Below, piece after piece: positions 1 to 7,956 of a DNA stretch of 18,533 bases (position 1 is its first letter; each line of letters starts with the position of its first letter). The DNA is from Sulfuricurvum sp. Lineage in GTDB: Bacteria > Campylobacterota > Campylobacteria > Campylobacterales > Sulfurimonadaceae. Below the pieces are notes generated by a model. It was not told the DNA's origin, ran no database searches, and worked only from the letters and a program-made list of their open reading frames with translations. The stretch covers positions 1-18,533 of the forward strand of contig DZBC01000012.1 of the NCBI GenBank assembly GCA_022729835.1. The letters run 5' to 3'. Made by a program: the position numbers and the translations under genes.

Positions 1-56
1 ATGGGTGGCCGGATCAAAACGTCACGGGTGGCCGGATGGGTGCGTTTTTTGCAGTG
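1..56. mobile_element. Probable terminal remnant of an insertion sequence
   Basis: The 12-mer GGGTGGCCGGAT occurs at 3-14 and again at 26-37 (period 23), followed by a partial third copy and a T-run (GCGTTTTTTGCA, 42-53). Immediately downstream the sequence becomes the inside of an EAL-domain coding region with no proper start of its own. Several short direct repeats near the end of an element are typical of IS21-family termini. I infer that this is the right end of such an element and that it broke the gene at about 54-57. No transposase is visible inside the window, so the family assignment is tentative. Confidence 0.4.
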
Positions 57-815
57 ATGGAGACCAGCCTTAGAGTCGCGCTCAAAGACGAGGAATTTAT
101 CGTCTTTTACCAACCCAAATACAATGTTGTCTCCAACACCCTCATCGGCGTTGAAGCGCTGGTGCGCTGGGGACACTCCAGTATGGGCATCGTCTCTCCG
201 GCTAGGTTTATCCCCCTAGCAGAAGAGACGGGGCTGATCGTCAAACTCGACCGATGGATTATGCAAGAGGCTATGCGCACCTGCGCGGCATGGTATGCAG
301 AGGGGCTAAACCCTGGAGTGCTCTCGCTCAATCTCTCACTAAAACAGCTTGAGCAGAGCGACTTTATCGACGTCCTCATGAAGACGATGCAAGAACAAGG
401 GTTTAAATCTCAGTGGCTGGAACTCGAAATCACCGAAAGTCAGGTGATGAAAAATCCTGATAAATCGATTCGTATGCTACAGGATATCCACGCGCTGGGT
501 ATCGGCCTCTCCATTGATGATTTCGGTACCGGCTACTCCTCTCTTGCCTATCTCAAACGTCTGCCAGTTGATACCCTTAAAATCGATCAGTCTTTTGTCC
601 GTGACATACCTCACGACGAGGACGACTCAGCCATCGTCCACGCCATCATTGCGCTGGCACACAGCCTCACACTAGAAGTCATTGCTGAGGGAGTCGAAAC
701 GCTAGAGCAAAGAGATTTTTTGGTCGCACACGGTTGCACCTGCATACAAGGCTATCTCACCGGCCGCCCCCAAAGCGCCACTCAGATCGAAGCGCTGCTT
801 AAAAACGGTAGGTGA
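36..815 (+). CDS. EAL-domain c-di-GMP phosphodiesterase, N-terminally truncated
   Basis: This encodes an almost bare EAL domain that would hydrolyse cyclic di-GMP in the cytoplasm. All the usual catalytic signatures are present: EAL (E40-A41-L42, in GVEALVRW), the Asn in LNLSL, LEITES, DDFGTGYS (D161-D162), LKIDQSF, IAEGVET and QGYLTGRP. The domain starts at about residue 11 (SLRVALKDEEF). EAL domains of this type usually follow PAS/GGDEF modules, which are missing here. The first seven codons read through the IS-like end, so the gene is probably the 3' part of a larger GGDEF-EAL gene. ATG at 57 (M8) is an equally plausible start; neither start has a clear Shine-Dalgarno sequence, so expression is doubtful although the domain itself is intact. 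The last 17 bp overlap the convergent receptor pseudogene. Confidence 0.85.
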   Translation: MGAFFAVMETSLRVALKDEEFIVFYQPKYNVVSNTLIGVEALVRWGHSSMGIVSPARFIPLAEETGLIVKLDRWIMQEAMRTCAAWYAEGLNPGVLSLNLSLKQLEQSDFIDVLMKTMQEQGFKSQWLELEITESQVMKNPDKSIRMLQDIHALGIGLSIDDFGTGYSSLAYLKRLPVDTLKIDQSFVRDIPHDEDDSAIVHAIIALAHSLTLEVIAEGVETLEQRDFLVAHGCTCIQGYLTGRPQSATQIEALLKNGR

Positions 816-2931
816 TATCCAGCCATGGCAACAGCGGTAACTGCTCGACATAGCCTCTGATTTTATAGTTTTCATCATAAAGAATATCGGAAATATTGCG
901 GTGGTTGGTGGCATTCATCAGCTCAAAACTCCACTCCAATCGATCTCCGCCTGCAAGCTTAACCTGCTGGGCAATTTTGAGGTTGAGCGTGAAGTAATCA
1001 TCCAGTCGTGCACTAAAAGGCTCGCCATAGAGCGGTCGCACGCGCGGATTTGCCGGATCACTCCCATCGATATAGGTACCGATCACCGGCGTATAAGGCT
1101 TGCCGCTGTTGTATTTACCCAGCACAGAGAGCGCCCATTCATGTGCAAAACGCCACGAACCGATCAACTGTGCCGTATGCGGTACTTCGCCATAAAAGCG
1201 GTACAAAGTATCGTCGCCTCCGTAGAGTTCGCGCTCAGAGCTTGTGTAGGTGTAGGCTCCAAAAAAGTACCACGTATCATCGCGGTATTTGGCAGACAGA
1301 TCAAACCCGTACGCATACCCCTCCCCTTCGCTCACAAACTGCGTCGCGTTATCGTCGATGGCCAATGATTCATAACGCTTATAAAAAGGCTCGATCGATA
1401 CAGAACCACCCTCAGACAAAGGCATCTCAGCGCGTAGCAGTAGATGCCATGCACGCTCATAATCCAGATCAGGATTGCCCAGATCGCGGGTGATTTTATA
1501 GCCGGTAGGCACGCGGGTGTAGCGCCCCATGGAGAGCCCCAAAGTACTTCCCCCACCAAAACCGTATACCGCACCCACGCGTGGATCGGCATAAAAACCA
1601 AGACGGTTGTAATCGCTCACCCCCACACGCGTCCCATAGCGCAAGCTCCAATGATCATCGGGTTTGTAGATATCTTCGATAAACAAGGCCCCGGTCGTAA
1701 AACGGTAGGTCTCATCAATGCGATACTTCTGCGCCGATGTGAAGTCATAATCCACATCATCGGCGCGCGGCGGTTTGGAGATATTCATATCCAGAGGAAT
1801 TGAAAGATGATCCGCTTCCACCCCGGCGATAATGCGGTGGCGCTCTACATCAAGAGTGCTTTGGTGATTGATCCCCGTGCGGTTGAAAACGTTGTCGAGA
1901 TAATAGCCGCCAAAGAGACTCACCCGACTGGTGCTGTAGAGGTTGTAGGCCACAGTGTTGGTACGATAGCGACCATACGCGCCTTGATGCCGCAAACCGA
2001 CACTCACAAATCCCTGCTCGGCGTCGATCTCGCCTGTAGCCTCAGGATCTTTGACGATATTTTCTTGAGAATTGATTGTCAAGGCATCAAACGCACCGAC
2101 GGCTTCAAGCGAAAGGTAGTTACCCGCGGAGTACTGATGACCCAGTAGCATACTGAGGTCGTAGTAGTTGGGAAACTGTGTGTAGGTGGGTGTTGGTGTC
2201 TTCGCTCAGCGTGCCCGTCGCCTTACCCACCGCCTGCAACAGCAGATCGAAGTAGCTGCGCCGGCCGCCTAGATACAGCGCGGTATCCTCGCTTAGATTT
2301 AGATCTAGCCCGAAGCTCGCGTTGTAGATACCCATGTGAACATAGCCGCTGTCTTTGCCTTTTGGGTAGGCAGGGGTGATGTCGATCACGCCGCCGATGG
2401 CATTGCCATACGCTGCATCGAAGCCGCCGAGGTAGGCGTTGATCTGCGAAATCGCCTCAGGTGCAATGACAGAGTGGATACCAAAGCCGTGAAAGAGATT
2501 CCTTAGGTTTCGAGTTCGTGAACTACTCTAGGTGCAATGACAGAGTGGATACCAAAGCCGTGAAAGATGTAACCCAGCGGCATACGGTTAAGACTAAAGC
2601 TCGACTCTTCCGGTTTGGAAGCGTACAAAAAAAGCTCGCCGCTACCATCATTAAGACTGCTCACCCCGCCGATAAATTTGATCGCCTTGATCGGATCGCC
2701 CTGCACGCCAGGGATGAACATCGCCTCTTTGACCCCCAGTACCCGCTGCGCGGGCAACCCCTCTACATCTTGCTCGAAGCGCATCAGATTGGGCTCGCCA
2801 AAGACACCCGCAAAGGGTTCGTCATTCTCAAGAGGCCGCACTTCAACCACCCCAAGATCGCTCTCCTGAGCGGCAAACACCCTACATGTAAGCAGTAACG
2901 TCCAACTGGCGTAGCGCAATACCGGATGCAT
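799..2931 (-). pseudogene. TonB-dependent outer-membrane receptor, disrupted
   Basis: Three consecutive minus-strand pieces together make one receptor. Piece one, 2931-2503, has a signal peptide (MHPVLRYASWTLLLTCRVFA) and most of the plug (GEPNLMRFEQDVEGLP, IKFIGGVSSLNDGSGELF, NRMPLGYIFHGFGIHSVIAP). Piece two, up to 2389, continues the plug (GGVIDITPAYPKG). Piece three, 2151-799, is the beta-barrel ending in WLDITYRF, with the terminal aromatic residue expected of outer-membrane barrels. Two lesions separate them: a 71-bp insertion with a 38-bp direct repeat (2459-2567), which adds a stop after HELET, and a one-nucleotide-type frameshift near 2181-2200. Removing the 71 bp restores the first junction exactly. 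An AAGGAG ribosome binding site precedes the start, 10 bp after the pyruvate kinase stop, so it was probably co-transcribed with that gene. The substrate cannot be told from sequence. Confidence 0.85.
2459..2567. repeat. 38-bp direct repeat with a 33-bp spacer in the receptor pseudogene
   Basis: Positions 2459-2496 and 2530-2567 are identical over 38 bp (both begin AGGTGCAATGACAGAGTGG). The 33-bp spacer 2497-2529 is not similar to the rest of the receptor and contains the small inverted repeat AGTTC-GT-GAACT. The repeat encodes the plug segment FHGFGIHSVIAP. One repeat plus spacer is 71 bp, which breaks the reading frame; deleting it restores the frame. Confidence 0.9.
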
Positions 2932-2941
2932 TCCCTACTCC

Positions 2942-4399
2942 TTATGGTTGACCGGCACTCTCAAGGTGACGGAAATACTCCATCTCATGCTCGCGCAAGA
3001 CACGGATCATGTTGGTCGAACCGACCACGCCCGTGGGGTCTCCTGCGGTAAGAATATAGCTTTTGTCTCGATCCAAAATCCCCTCTCGAAGCCCCCGCTC
3101 CATCACCTGTGCCAAAATCTGCCCAAGCGACGTATTGTGAACCGAAAAGACGGGTACTACGCCCCATGAAAGGGTAAGCTGTCGGCGCACCGCATCGTCG
3201 TGGGTGATGGCGTAGATAGGCATGGTAGGACGATAGCGCCCCAGCATACGCGCCGATGCACCCGAAGAGGTCAGTGCCAATATCCCCTGCGCGCCTAAAG
3301 CGCGGGCCAGACGCACCGCCGATTCGTCAATGGCATCAAATTCATTAGAGATAAAGGTCTGGAAATCAAAATAGGGAAAATGCCGCTCTGTCTCACGGAT
3401 GGTCTCAAACATCGTCCGCACCGCAAGCACCGGATGTGCACCCACCGCGCTCTCCTCTGAGAGCATCACCGCATCGGTGCCATCAAGCACTGCATTAGCA
3501 ATGTCACTGATCTCGGCGCGGGTAGCACGCTCAGAATGTGTCATCGACAGCAGCATTTGCGTTGCCGTGATAACGGGCTTGGCGGCGATATTGGCCTTGC
3601 GGATCAGCATTTTTTGGATACTTGGAACTTCGTAGTAAGGTACTTCGATCCCCAGATCGCCCCGCGCCACCATGATGCCATCACTCGCTTCGAGAATCTC
3701 ATCGATGCTCTCAACCGCATCAAATTTCTCGATTTTGGCCAACAGCATCGTCTTGCCGCCATGGCTCTCAATCAGAGCGCGCGCACGCACCATATCTTTT
3801 GCATTTTGTACAAAAGAGATCGCCATAAAATCGACGCCATTTTCGACGCCCCAGCGGATATCCTCACGGTCTTTGGCGGTGAGCACGTCTACACCCAAAC
3901 GGGTATTGGGAAAATTGACCCCTTTTTTGGAGGAGAGAATCCCCCGATTCTCCACTTCGACAACGGCACTGTTCGCATCGATCTCGACCACCTTGGTGCG
4001 GATCACACCATCGTAGAGATAGACAAAATCACCCAAGCGGAGCTGATCTATGATTTCTGGGTAGTTGAGCGACACCTCATATAGACCTTCGCCGCTCTTG
4101 CGCCCGATCATCTCCTCTTTGAAAAAACGGATGCGGTTCCCCTCTTCGAGCTCGAACTGGTGCTCGAGCGCTCCGATACGGATCTTGGGACCGCTGATAT
4201 CTTGCAACACCCCAATCACCAAGCCCGTGCGTTCCATCGCAGTACGGATATTTGCAAGCACTCCAGCATGATACTCATAACTACCATGACTAAAATTAAG
4301 ACGGAAAACATTGACGCCAGCGCGGATCAGCGCTTCGATCTGCTCTGGGCTGTCTGATGCAGGCCCGACTGTGGCAACGATTTTGGTGCGTTTTTTCAT
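2942..4399 (-). CDS. pyk: Pyruvate kinase
   Basis: This enzyme catalyses the last step of glycolysis: phosphoenolpyruvate plus ADP gives pyruvate plus ATP, with Mg2+ and usually K+. The length of 485 residues is normal for bacterial type II enzymes. The N-terminus KRTKIVATVGPAS and R33-L-N35-F-S37-H carry the substrate and K+ ligands. LLAKIEKFDAVESI holds the catalytic lysine region, and VARGDLGIEVP (about 244-254, D248) followed by PVITATQMLLSM and EISDIANAVLDGTDAVMLSEESA gives the metal and PEP site of the barrel. The C-terminal regulatory domain is complete. An AAGAGGG Shine-Dalgarno sequence lies just before ATG 4399. A CATAAT -10-like element upstream overlaps a TTACATGTAA copy at 4409-4418. 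The TonB receptor pseudogene follows 10 bp downstream on the same strand. Confidence 0.97.
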   Translation of the reverse strand: MKKRTKIVATVGPASDSPEQIEALIRAGVNVFRLNFSHGSYEYHAGVLANIRTAMERTGLVIGVLQDISGPKIRIGALEHQFELEEGNRIRFFKEEMIGRKSGEGLYEVSLNYPEIIDQLRLGDFVYLYDGVIRTKVVEIDANSAVVEVENRGILSSKKGVNFPNTRLGVDVLTAKDREDIRWGVENGVDFMAISFVQNAKDMVRARALIESHGGKTMLLAKIEKFDAVESIDEILEASDGIMVARGDLGIEVPYYEVPSIQKMLIRKANIAAKPVITATQMLLSMTHSERATRAEISDIANAVLDGTDAVMLSEESAVGAHPVLAVRTMFETIRETERHFPYFDFQTFISNEFDAIDESAVRLARALGAQGILALTSSGASARMLGRYRPTMPIYAITHDDAVRRQLTLSWGVVPVFSVHNTSLGQILAQVMERGLREGILDRDKSYILTAGDPTGVVGSTNMIRVLREHEMEYFRHLESAGQP

Positions 4400-4445
4400 A
4401 GAACCCTCTTACATGTAAATTATGCGAATCGTACCATTATTCTTG

Positions 4446-5261
4446 CTATGGAATGGCTACCTCTTCGACCGATTCTATAATGTAGCGTAACCTATCATAA
4501 TCGTGATCGCTTTTGAGCACAAAACCGGAGAGTGAAGGTTTGATCGGCCTGAGCACCGCAGCTTCTTTGATGCTCAGCAGTGCTGCGCGAATCTGCATCC
4601 TAAGCGTCTCATCCATCCCCGCCTTGCAGACGATCAAAAAATCGTTCATCGGCTCAGACTTGGCAATGATCTCAAGGTATTGAGCATAGCTTTGCGCCAC
4701 ATCGAGCTTGAGCGCTCCCGCGTCATATTTGCCCATGATCACATACGCCGCAACACGATCGTGACGACCCAAAAAGTCATAGCGCTGAAGTTGACCGTCT
4801 ATCCCCTGATCGATCAGCATCTTTCTGGGAACAAAATATGATAGGGTCGAATCGGGAGAACCAAAGGCCAGACGTTTACCTACAAGATGGTGCAATGAAG
4901 TGATCGCAGAGCCCTTTTTGACAACAATCGCACTGCAAAAATCATCAGCTTTGTCACTGTCAAGAGCAGCGGCAATCCAGAGTGAACCCGGCACAAGGCG
5001 CATCGCTTCGACGTAGGGCGCTGGGCCGATGTAGCCTAAGTCATACGCTCCTTGAGCAAATTTTTCGATGGTATCGGCGTAGTCGTATCCGCTGTGCAGC
5101 ACGATTTTCCGACCTGTAGCTTCTTCAAGCCGCTGCAACAGCGGAGCGAAACTCTCTTGCATCTGCGACAATGACACTGTGCTGATCACACCAAAACGTA
5201 GCTCCTCCGCACCAAACAAAATCGAAAAACTCAAAAGGAGAGAAAAAATAGACCGTTTCAT
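4446..5261 (-). CDS. PhnD-like periplasmic phosphate/phosphonate-type binding protein
   Basis: This is a 271-residue secreted solute-binding protein of the PhnD/SsuA-like type 2 periplasmic fold. Residues 1-18 (MKRSIFSLLLSFSILFGA) form a signal peptide. Family-typical segments are LRFGVISTVS at the mature N-terminus, GYDYADTIEKFAQGAYDLGYIGPAPYVEA, and VGKRLAFGSPDSTLSYFVPRKMLIDQGI. Relatives bind phosphate, phosphite or phosphonates for ABC importers, but no permease or ATPase gene is nearby. Instead the gene is divergent from a membrane diguanylate cyclase, with about 44 bp between the starts. Orphan proteins of this kind can act as the ligand-binding partner of a sensor, so a signalling role is possible (inference). 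The ligand cannot be predicted. No strong ribosome binding site is visible. Confidence 0.85.
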   Translation of the reverse strand: MKRSIFSLLLSFSILFGAEELRFGVISTVSLSQMQESFAPLLQRLEEATGRKIVLHSGYDYADTIEKFAQGAYDLGYIGPAPYVEAMRLVPGSLWIAAALDSDKADDFCSAIVVKKGSAITSLHHLVGKRLAFGSPDSTLSYFVPRKMLIDQGIDGQLQRYDFLGRHDRVAAYVIMGKYDAGALKLDVAQSYAQYLEIIAKSEPMNDFLIVCKAGMDETLRMQIRAALLSIKEAAVLRPIKPSLSGFVLKSDHDYDRLRYIIESVEEVAIP

Positions 5262-5305
5262 GCCATAATCATAATCTTTACTGTGTTAAAGTTGTGTTAC
5301 ACGAT

Positions 5306-7180
5306 ATGAAAGTACTGACAATGTTCAACCGCTATATCTTGCTGTTTGCAATTATTGAGGTGTTGGTAATAGGCTATTTTTTCAGCCATTTTTATGAAAA
5401 ACGCGCCCTCCATCACGCCGAAGCGATCCACACCATCCAAAACAGCTTCGAAGCAGCCATCCATGCCTATGAGATGTCCAACGACAGCTTCTATGCCCAA
5501 CATGCCGACATTATGGCTCGAATGCTCCATCAAGCATCCCTACGCCCCGCCACAGAGCGCGACGAGATCCGGCAAGCGATGCTGGAACAATTCGGCACTT
5601 TTTACAATGACCAAAAGCTCTTCTCACTGGTTGTCTTACATGTAATCGACGCACAGGGAGACTCATTTTTGCGTTTTCATGCCCCAAAAGTGCACGGTGA
5701 TTCCATTGCTACGCAGCGCTATTCACTGGCACAAATCACCAAAACGATGCGCTATCAACATGGTCTGGAGGTCGGAGTTTTTCGCGAAGCCTATCGCTTT
5801 CAATATCCGCTCTTTTACGGTGGACACTATGTCGGTGCTTATGAATACGGCATCGGCTTTGATGCCATTATTCGCACAATGGAGAAGACACATCCTAGAG
5901 ATTACGCCTTTTTCTTACGCAGCGAAGCTGTTGATGCGCTGTGCCGATGCAATGTAATGCAACAGCGCTATGAGACACTTACCATCGGGGAAGAGCGCCT
6001 CTACCGACACCGTGAAAGCAGCTACCGTCGCTATTCATCCGAACACCTCCTGCATCTTATGGGAATGCGCGCATTTCAGGAGCGTCTCGCTGCCAAAACG
6101 CCTGGCGTCATCGACTACTGGTACGATTTTGCCCACCACAGTGTCGTTGTGTTGCCGCTGAGTGACATCGAGGGCAACACCATCGCCTTTTTCATCGCCA
6201 AGCTCACCTTCACCCATGGCGAAGAGCTCCTCAAAAGCCTCCTGATTGATATGGCGCTGGCGCTGGCACTAGGATTTGCGCTCTCCTTTGTCTATTTTAA
6301 AGAGTGGCGCCATCAGCGCTACATTCGTGATATTCTCAACACCCAAAAAGATATCATCATCGTCACCGATGGCATCAATATCCACGACGCCAACACTGCC
6401 ATGCTCGACTTTTTCGGCTATCCGTCACTTGCGGCATTTACCAACGTCCATGATTGTATTTGTGACTATTTTGTCGACGAACCGGGCTTGATCTCCAAAG
6501 AGCACAATGGAGTGCGCTGGGTCGATTATATTCTCAGCCATCCCCACGAGGAGCACCTCATCAAAATGTACGACCGTGCCCTCAAAGAGGAGCGTATCTT
6601 CTTGCCGCAGATCGAGCGCTTTAAAAGCACAGGTACCTATGTCGTGAGCCTCAAAGATCAAACCGATGCCTTTCGTAGGCGTCAAGAACTCGAAATACGC
6701 GCCAGCCATGACGCCCTTACCCAGATTTACAACCGCAGTAAATTTGATGAGCTACTCGAGCGCGAACTACAACTCACTCAGCGGTACCAAACCGATGTCT
6801 CAGTGATCATGTTTGACATTGACCATTTCAAGCGGATCAACGACACGCATGGGCACGATGTCGGCGACAAAGTCCTTCAAGCCCTCAGCCGCCTTGTGCA
6901 AAACAATATCCGTGATGTAGATATCTTCGCCAGATGGGGCGGAGAGGAGTTTATGATCATCACCCGTACCCCGCTGGACCAAGCCTATATTTTGGCCGAA
7001 AAGCTGCGCCGACTCTGTAGTAGCGAGTCTTTTGAGATCATCGGTTCGATGAGCTGTAGCTTCGGAGTGGCACACTATCACCCAACTGAAACAAAAAACT
7101 CCTTACTGAAGCGTTGTGATACCCTGCTGTATCGTGCCAAAACAGAGGGACGCAACCGAGTCATTGCAAAAGAGATATAA
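5306..7180 (+). CDS. Membrane diguanylate cyclase with periplasmic sensor, PAS-like and GGDEF domains
   Basis: The protein (624 residues from this start) makes cyclic di-GMP from two GTP in response to a periplasmic signal. Order of parts: transmembrane helix 1 near residues 7-27; a periplasmic dCache-like sensory region to about 305 (FLRFHAPKVHGD, FQYPLFYGGHYVGAYEYGI); transmembrane helix 2 at about 310-332; a PAS-like region at about 340-455 (DIIIVTDGINIHDANTAMLDFFGY); and a GGDEF domain from SHDALTQIYNRSKFDELLER onward. The active-site loop is GGEEF (545-549), and RDVD (536-539) five residues upstream is a complete product-inhibition I-site. An alternative GTG start lies at 5294 and another ATG at 5321; none has a good Shine-Dalgarno sequence. 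It is divergent from the PhnD-like gene, its probable partner. Confidence 0.9.
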   Translation: MKVLTMFNRYILLFAIIEVLVIGYFFSHFYEKRALHHAEAIHTIQNSFEAAIHAYEMSNDSFYAQHADIMARMLHQASLRPATERDEIRQAMLEQFGTFYNDQKLFSLVVLHVIDAQGDSFLRFHAPKVHGDSIATQRYSLAQITKTMRYQHGLEVGVFREAYRFQYPLFYGGHYVGAYEYGIGFDAIIRTMEKTHPRDYAFFLRSEAVDALCRCNVMQQRYETLTIGEERLYRHRESSYRRYSSEHLLHLMGMRAFQERLAAKTPGVIDYWYDFAHHSVVVLPLSDIEGNTIAFFIAKLTFTHGEELLKSLLIDMALALALGFALSFVYFKEWRHQRYIRDILNTQKDIIIVTDGINIHDANTAMLDFFGYPSLAAFTNVHDCICDYFVDEPGLISKEHNGVRWVDYILSHPHEEHLIKMYDRALKEERIFLPQIERFKSTGTYVVSLKDQTDAFRRRQELEIRASHDALTQIYNRSKFDELLERELQLTQRYQTDVSVIMFDIDHFKRINDTHGHDVGDKVLQALSRLVQNNIRDVDIFARWGGEEFMIITRTPLDQAYILAEKLRRLCSSESFEIIGSMSCSFGVAHYHPTETKNSLLKRCDTLLYRAKTEGRNRVIAKEI

Positions 7181-7201
7181 AGCGATAATTTTTATCTTTT
7201 A

Positions 7202-7216
7202 GTTCTAATTATTAGT
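7202..7216. promoter_or_regulatory. Possible PerR-type operator upstream of peroxiredoxin
   Basis: CTAATTATTAG at 7205-7215 is a perfect inverted repeat around one central base. The 15-mer TTCTAATTATTAGTT matches the PerR-box consensus TTATAATNATTATAA at 10 of its 14 defined positions. It lies about 35 bp upstream of a -10-like TACAAT and about 80 bp before the peroxiredoxin start, a gene class commonly controlled by PerR in this phylum. AT-rich sequence makes a chance match possible. Confidence 0.35.
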
Positions 7217-7250
7217 TTTTGCGCTCCAAATTAGCTTAAATCTTCTGTGC

Positions 7251-7256
7251 TACAAT
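7251..7256 (+). promoter_or_regulatory. Likely -10 element for the peroxiredoxin gene
   Basis: TACAAT lies 37 bp upstream of the ATG at 7294, in the only AT-rich non-coding stretch before the gene. There is no clear -35 box, as is usual for sigma-70 promoters in Campylobacterota. The gene has an AAAGGA ribosome binding site. Confidence 0.5.
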
Positions 7257-7293
7257 CTTCGACGTCAAAACCCCAAACCTACAAAGGACATTC

Positions 7294-7890
7294 ATGCTCG
7301 TTACCAACAAAGCTCCCGACTTCACCGCCACTGCCGTTATGGGCAACAACGAAATCAAAGCAGATTTCAATCTTTATGAAAACTTCGGAACCAAAGGTAC
7401 TGTTGTCTTCTTTTACCCACTCGACTTCACCTTTGTTTGCCCTTCCGAAATCATCGCGTTTGACCACCGCCTCGAAGAGTTCACTTCTCGCGGCATCAAC
7501 GTTATCGGTATCTCCGTTGACTCACAGTTCAGCCACTTTGCATGGAAAAACACCGCTGTCAAAGAGGGCGGAATCGGTCAAGTGCGCTTCCCTCTCGTTG
7601 CCGACCTTGACAAACAAATCGCCAAAGATTTCGATGTCCTCGTCAACAACGCCGTCGCACTGCGCGGTTCGTTCCTAATCGATGCCGATGGCACCGTCCG
7701 CCACGCCGTCATCAACGACCTGCCACTGGGCCGCAATATCGATGAAATGATCCGTATGGTCGATACCATGTTGTTTGTCAACGAACACGGCGAAGTGTGC
7801 CCTGCTGGATGGCAGAAGGGCGATGAGGGGATGAAAGCCTCTACCGCCGGTGTTGCCGAATACCTCGCCAAACACAGCGAAGAGCTCTAA
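7294..7890 (+). CDS. Typical 2-Cys peroxiredoxin (AhpC/TsaA family)
   Basis: This cytoplasmic thiol peroxidase reduces hydrogen peroxide, organic peroxides and probably peroxynitrite. It is 198 residues long, normal for the Prx1/AhpC subgroup. The peroxidatic cysteine is C49 in FYPLDFTFVCPSE and the resolving cysteine is C169 in GEVCPAGW, so the typical inter-subunit disulphide can form. GGIG is present at 92-95, but the C-terminal YF motif that goes with hyperoxidation sensitivity in eukaryotic enzymes is absent, so a robust bacterial-type enzyme is expected. No reductase (AhpF or thioredoxin reductase) is adjacent; relatives in this phylum use thioredoxin. Start supported by AAAGGA 6 bp upstream. 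It is monocistronic: a hairpin follows and the next gene is convergent. Confidence 0.95.
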   Translation: MLVTNKAPDFTATAVMGNNEIKADFNLYENFGTKGTVVFFYPLDFTFVCPSEIIAFDHRLEEFTSRGINVIGISVDSQFSHFAWKNTAVKEGGIGQVRFPLVADLDKQIAKDFDVLVNNAVALRGSFLIDADGTVRHAVINDLPLGRNIDEMIRMVDTMLFVNEHGEVCPAGWQKGDEGMKASTAGVAEYLAKHSEEL

Positions 7891-7899
7891 AAACTTCTT

Positions 7900-7932
7900 G
7901 CGCTTTACATGTAAGCCTTACATGTAAAGCAC
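7900..7932. terminator. Nested hairpin made from two TTACATGTAA copies; possible terminator
   Basis: Copies at 7905-7914 and 7918-7927 lie back to back, so 7902-7915 and 7917-7930 are perfect 14-bp complementary arms around base 7916; the symmetry extends to 7900-7932 with one mismatch. It separates the convergent peroxiredoxin and glycosyltransferase genes. A run of five T on the minus strand (complement of 7890-7894) lies beyond the hairpin for the glycosyltransferase transcript. There is no T-run on the plus side. ACTTCGCAC is repeated just after, at 7931-7939 and 7947-7955. Confidence 0.5.
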
Positions 7933-7956
7933 TTCGCACAAAAAGTACTTCGCACT

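Noticed and set aside
901..2148. Plus-strand open frames under the receptor
   Set aside because: They are opposite-strand shadows without ribosome binding sites; the minus strand gives a clear beta-barrel with a terminal Phe.
2459..2567. Repeat-spacer-repeat resembling a two-repeat CRISPR
   Set aside because: The 38-bp repeat is ordinary receptor coding sequence with a continuous plug-domain reading, there are only two copies, and there are no cas genes.
2503..2931. A separate 142-residue secreted protein
   Set aside because: Its end (RVVHELET) comes from the foreign spacer; the rest is the plug domain of the same receptor that continues downstream in another frame.
4409..4418. TTACATGTAA as an operator of a known global regulator (CRP/FNR-like)
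   Set aside because: It lacks the TGTGA-N6-TCACA or TTGAT-N4-ATCAA spacing, and most copies lie inside genes.
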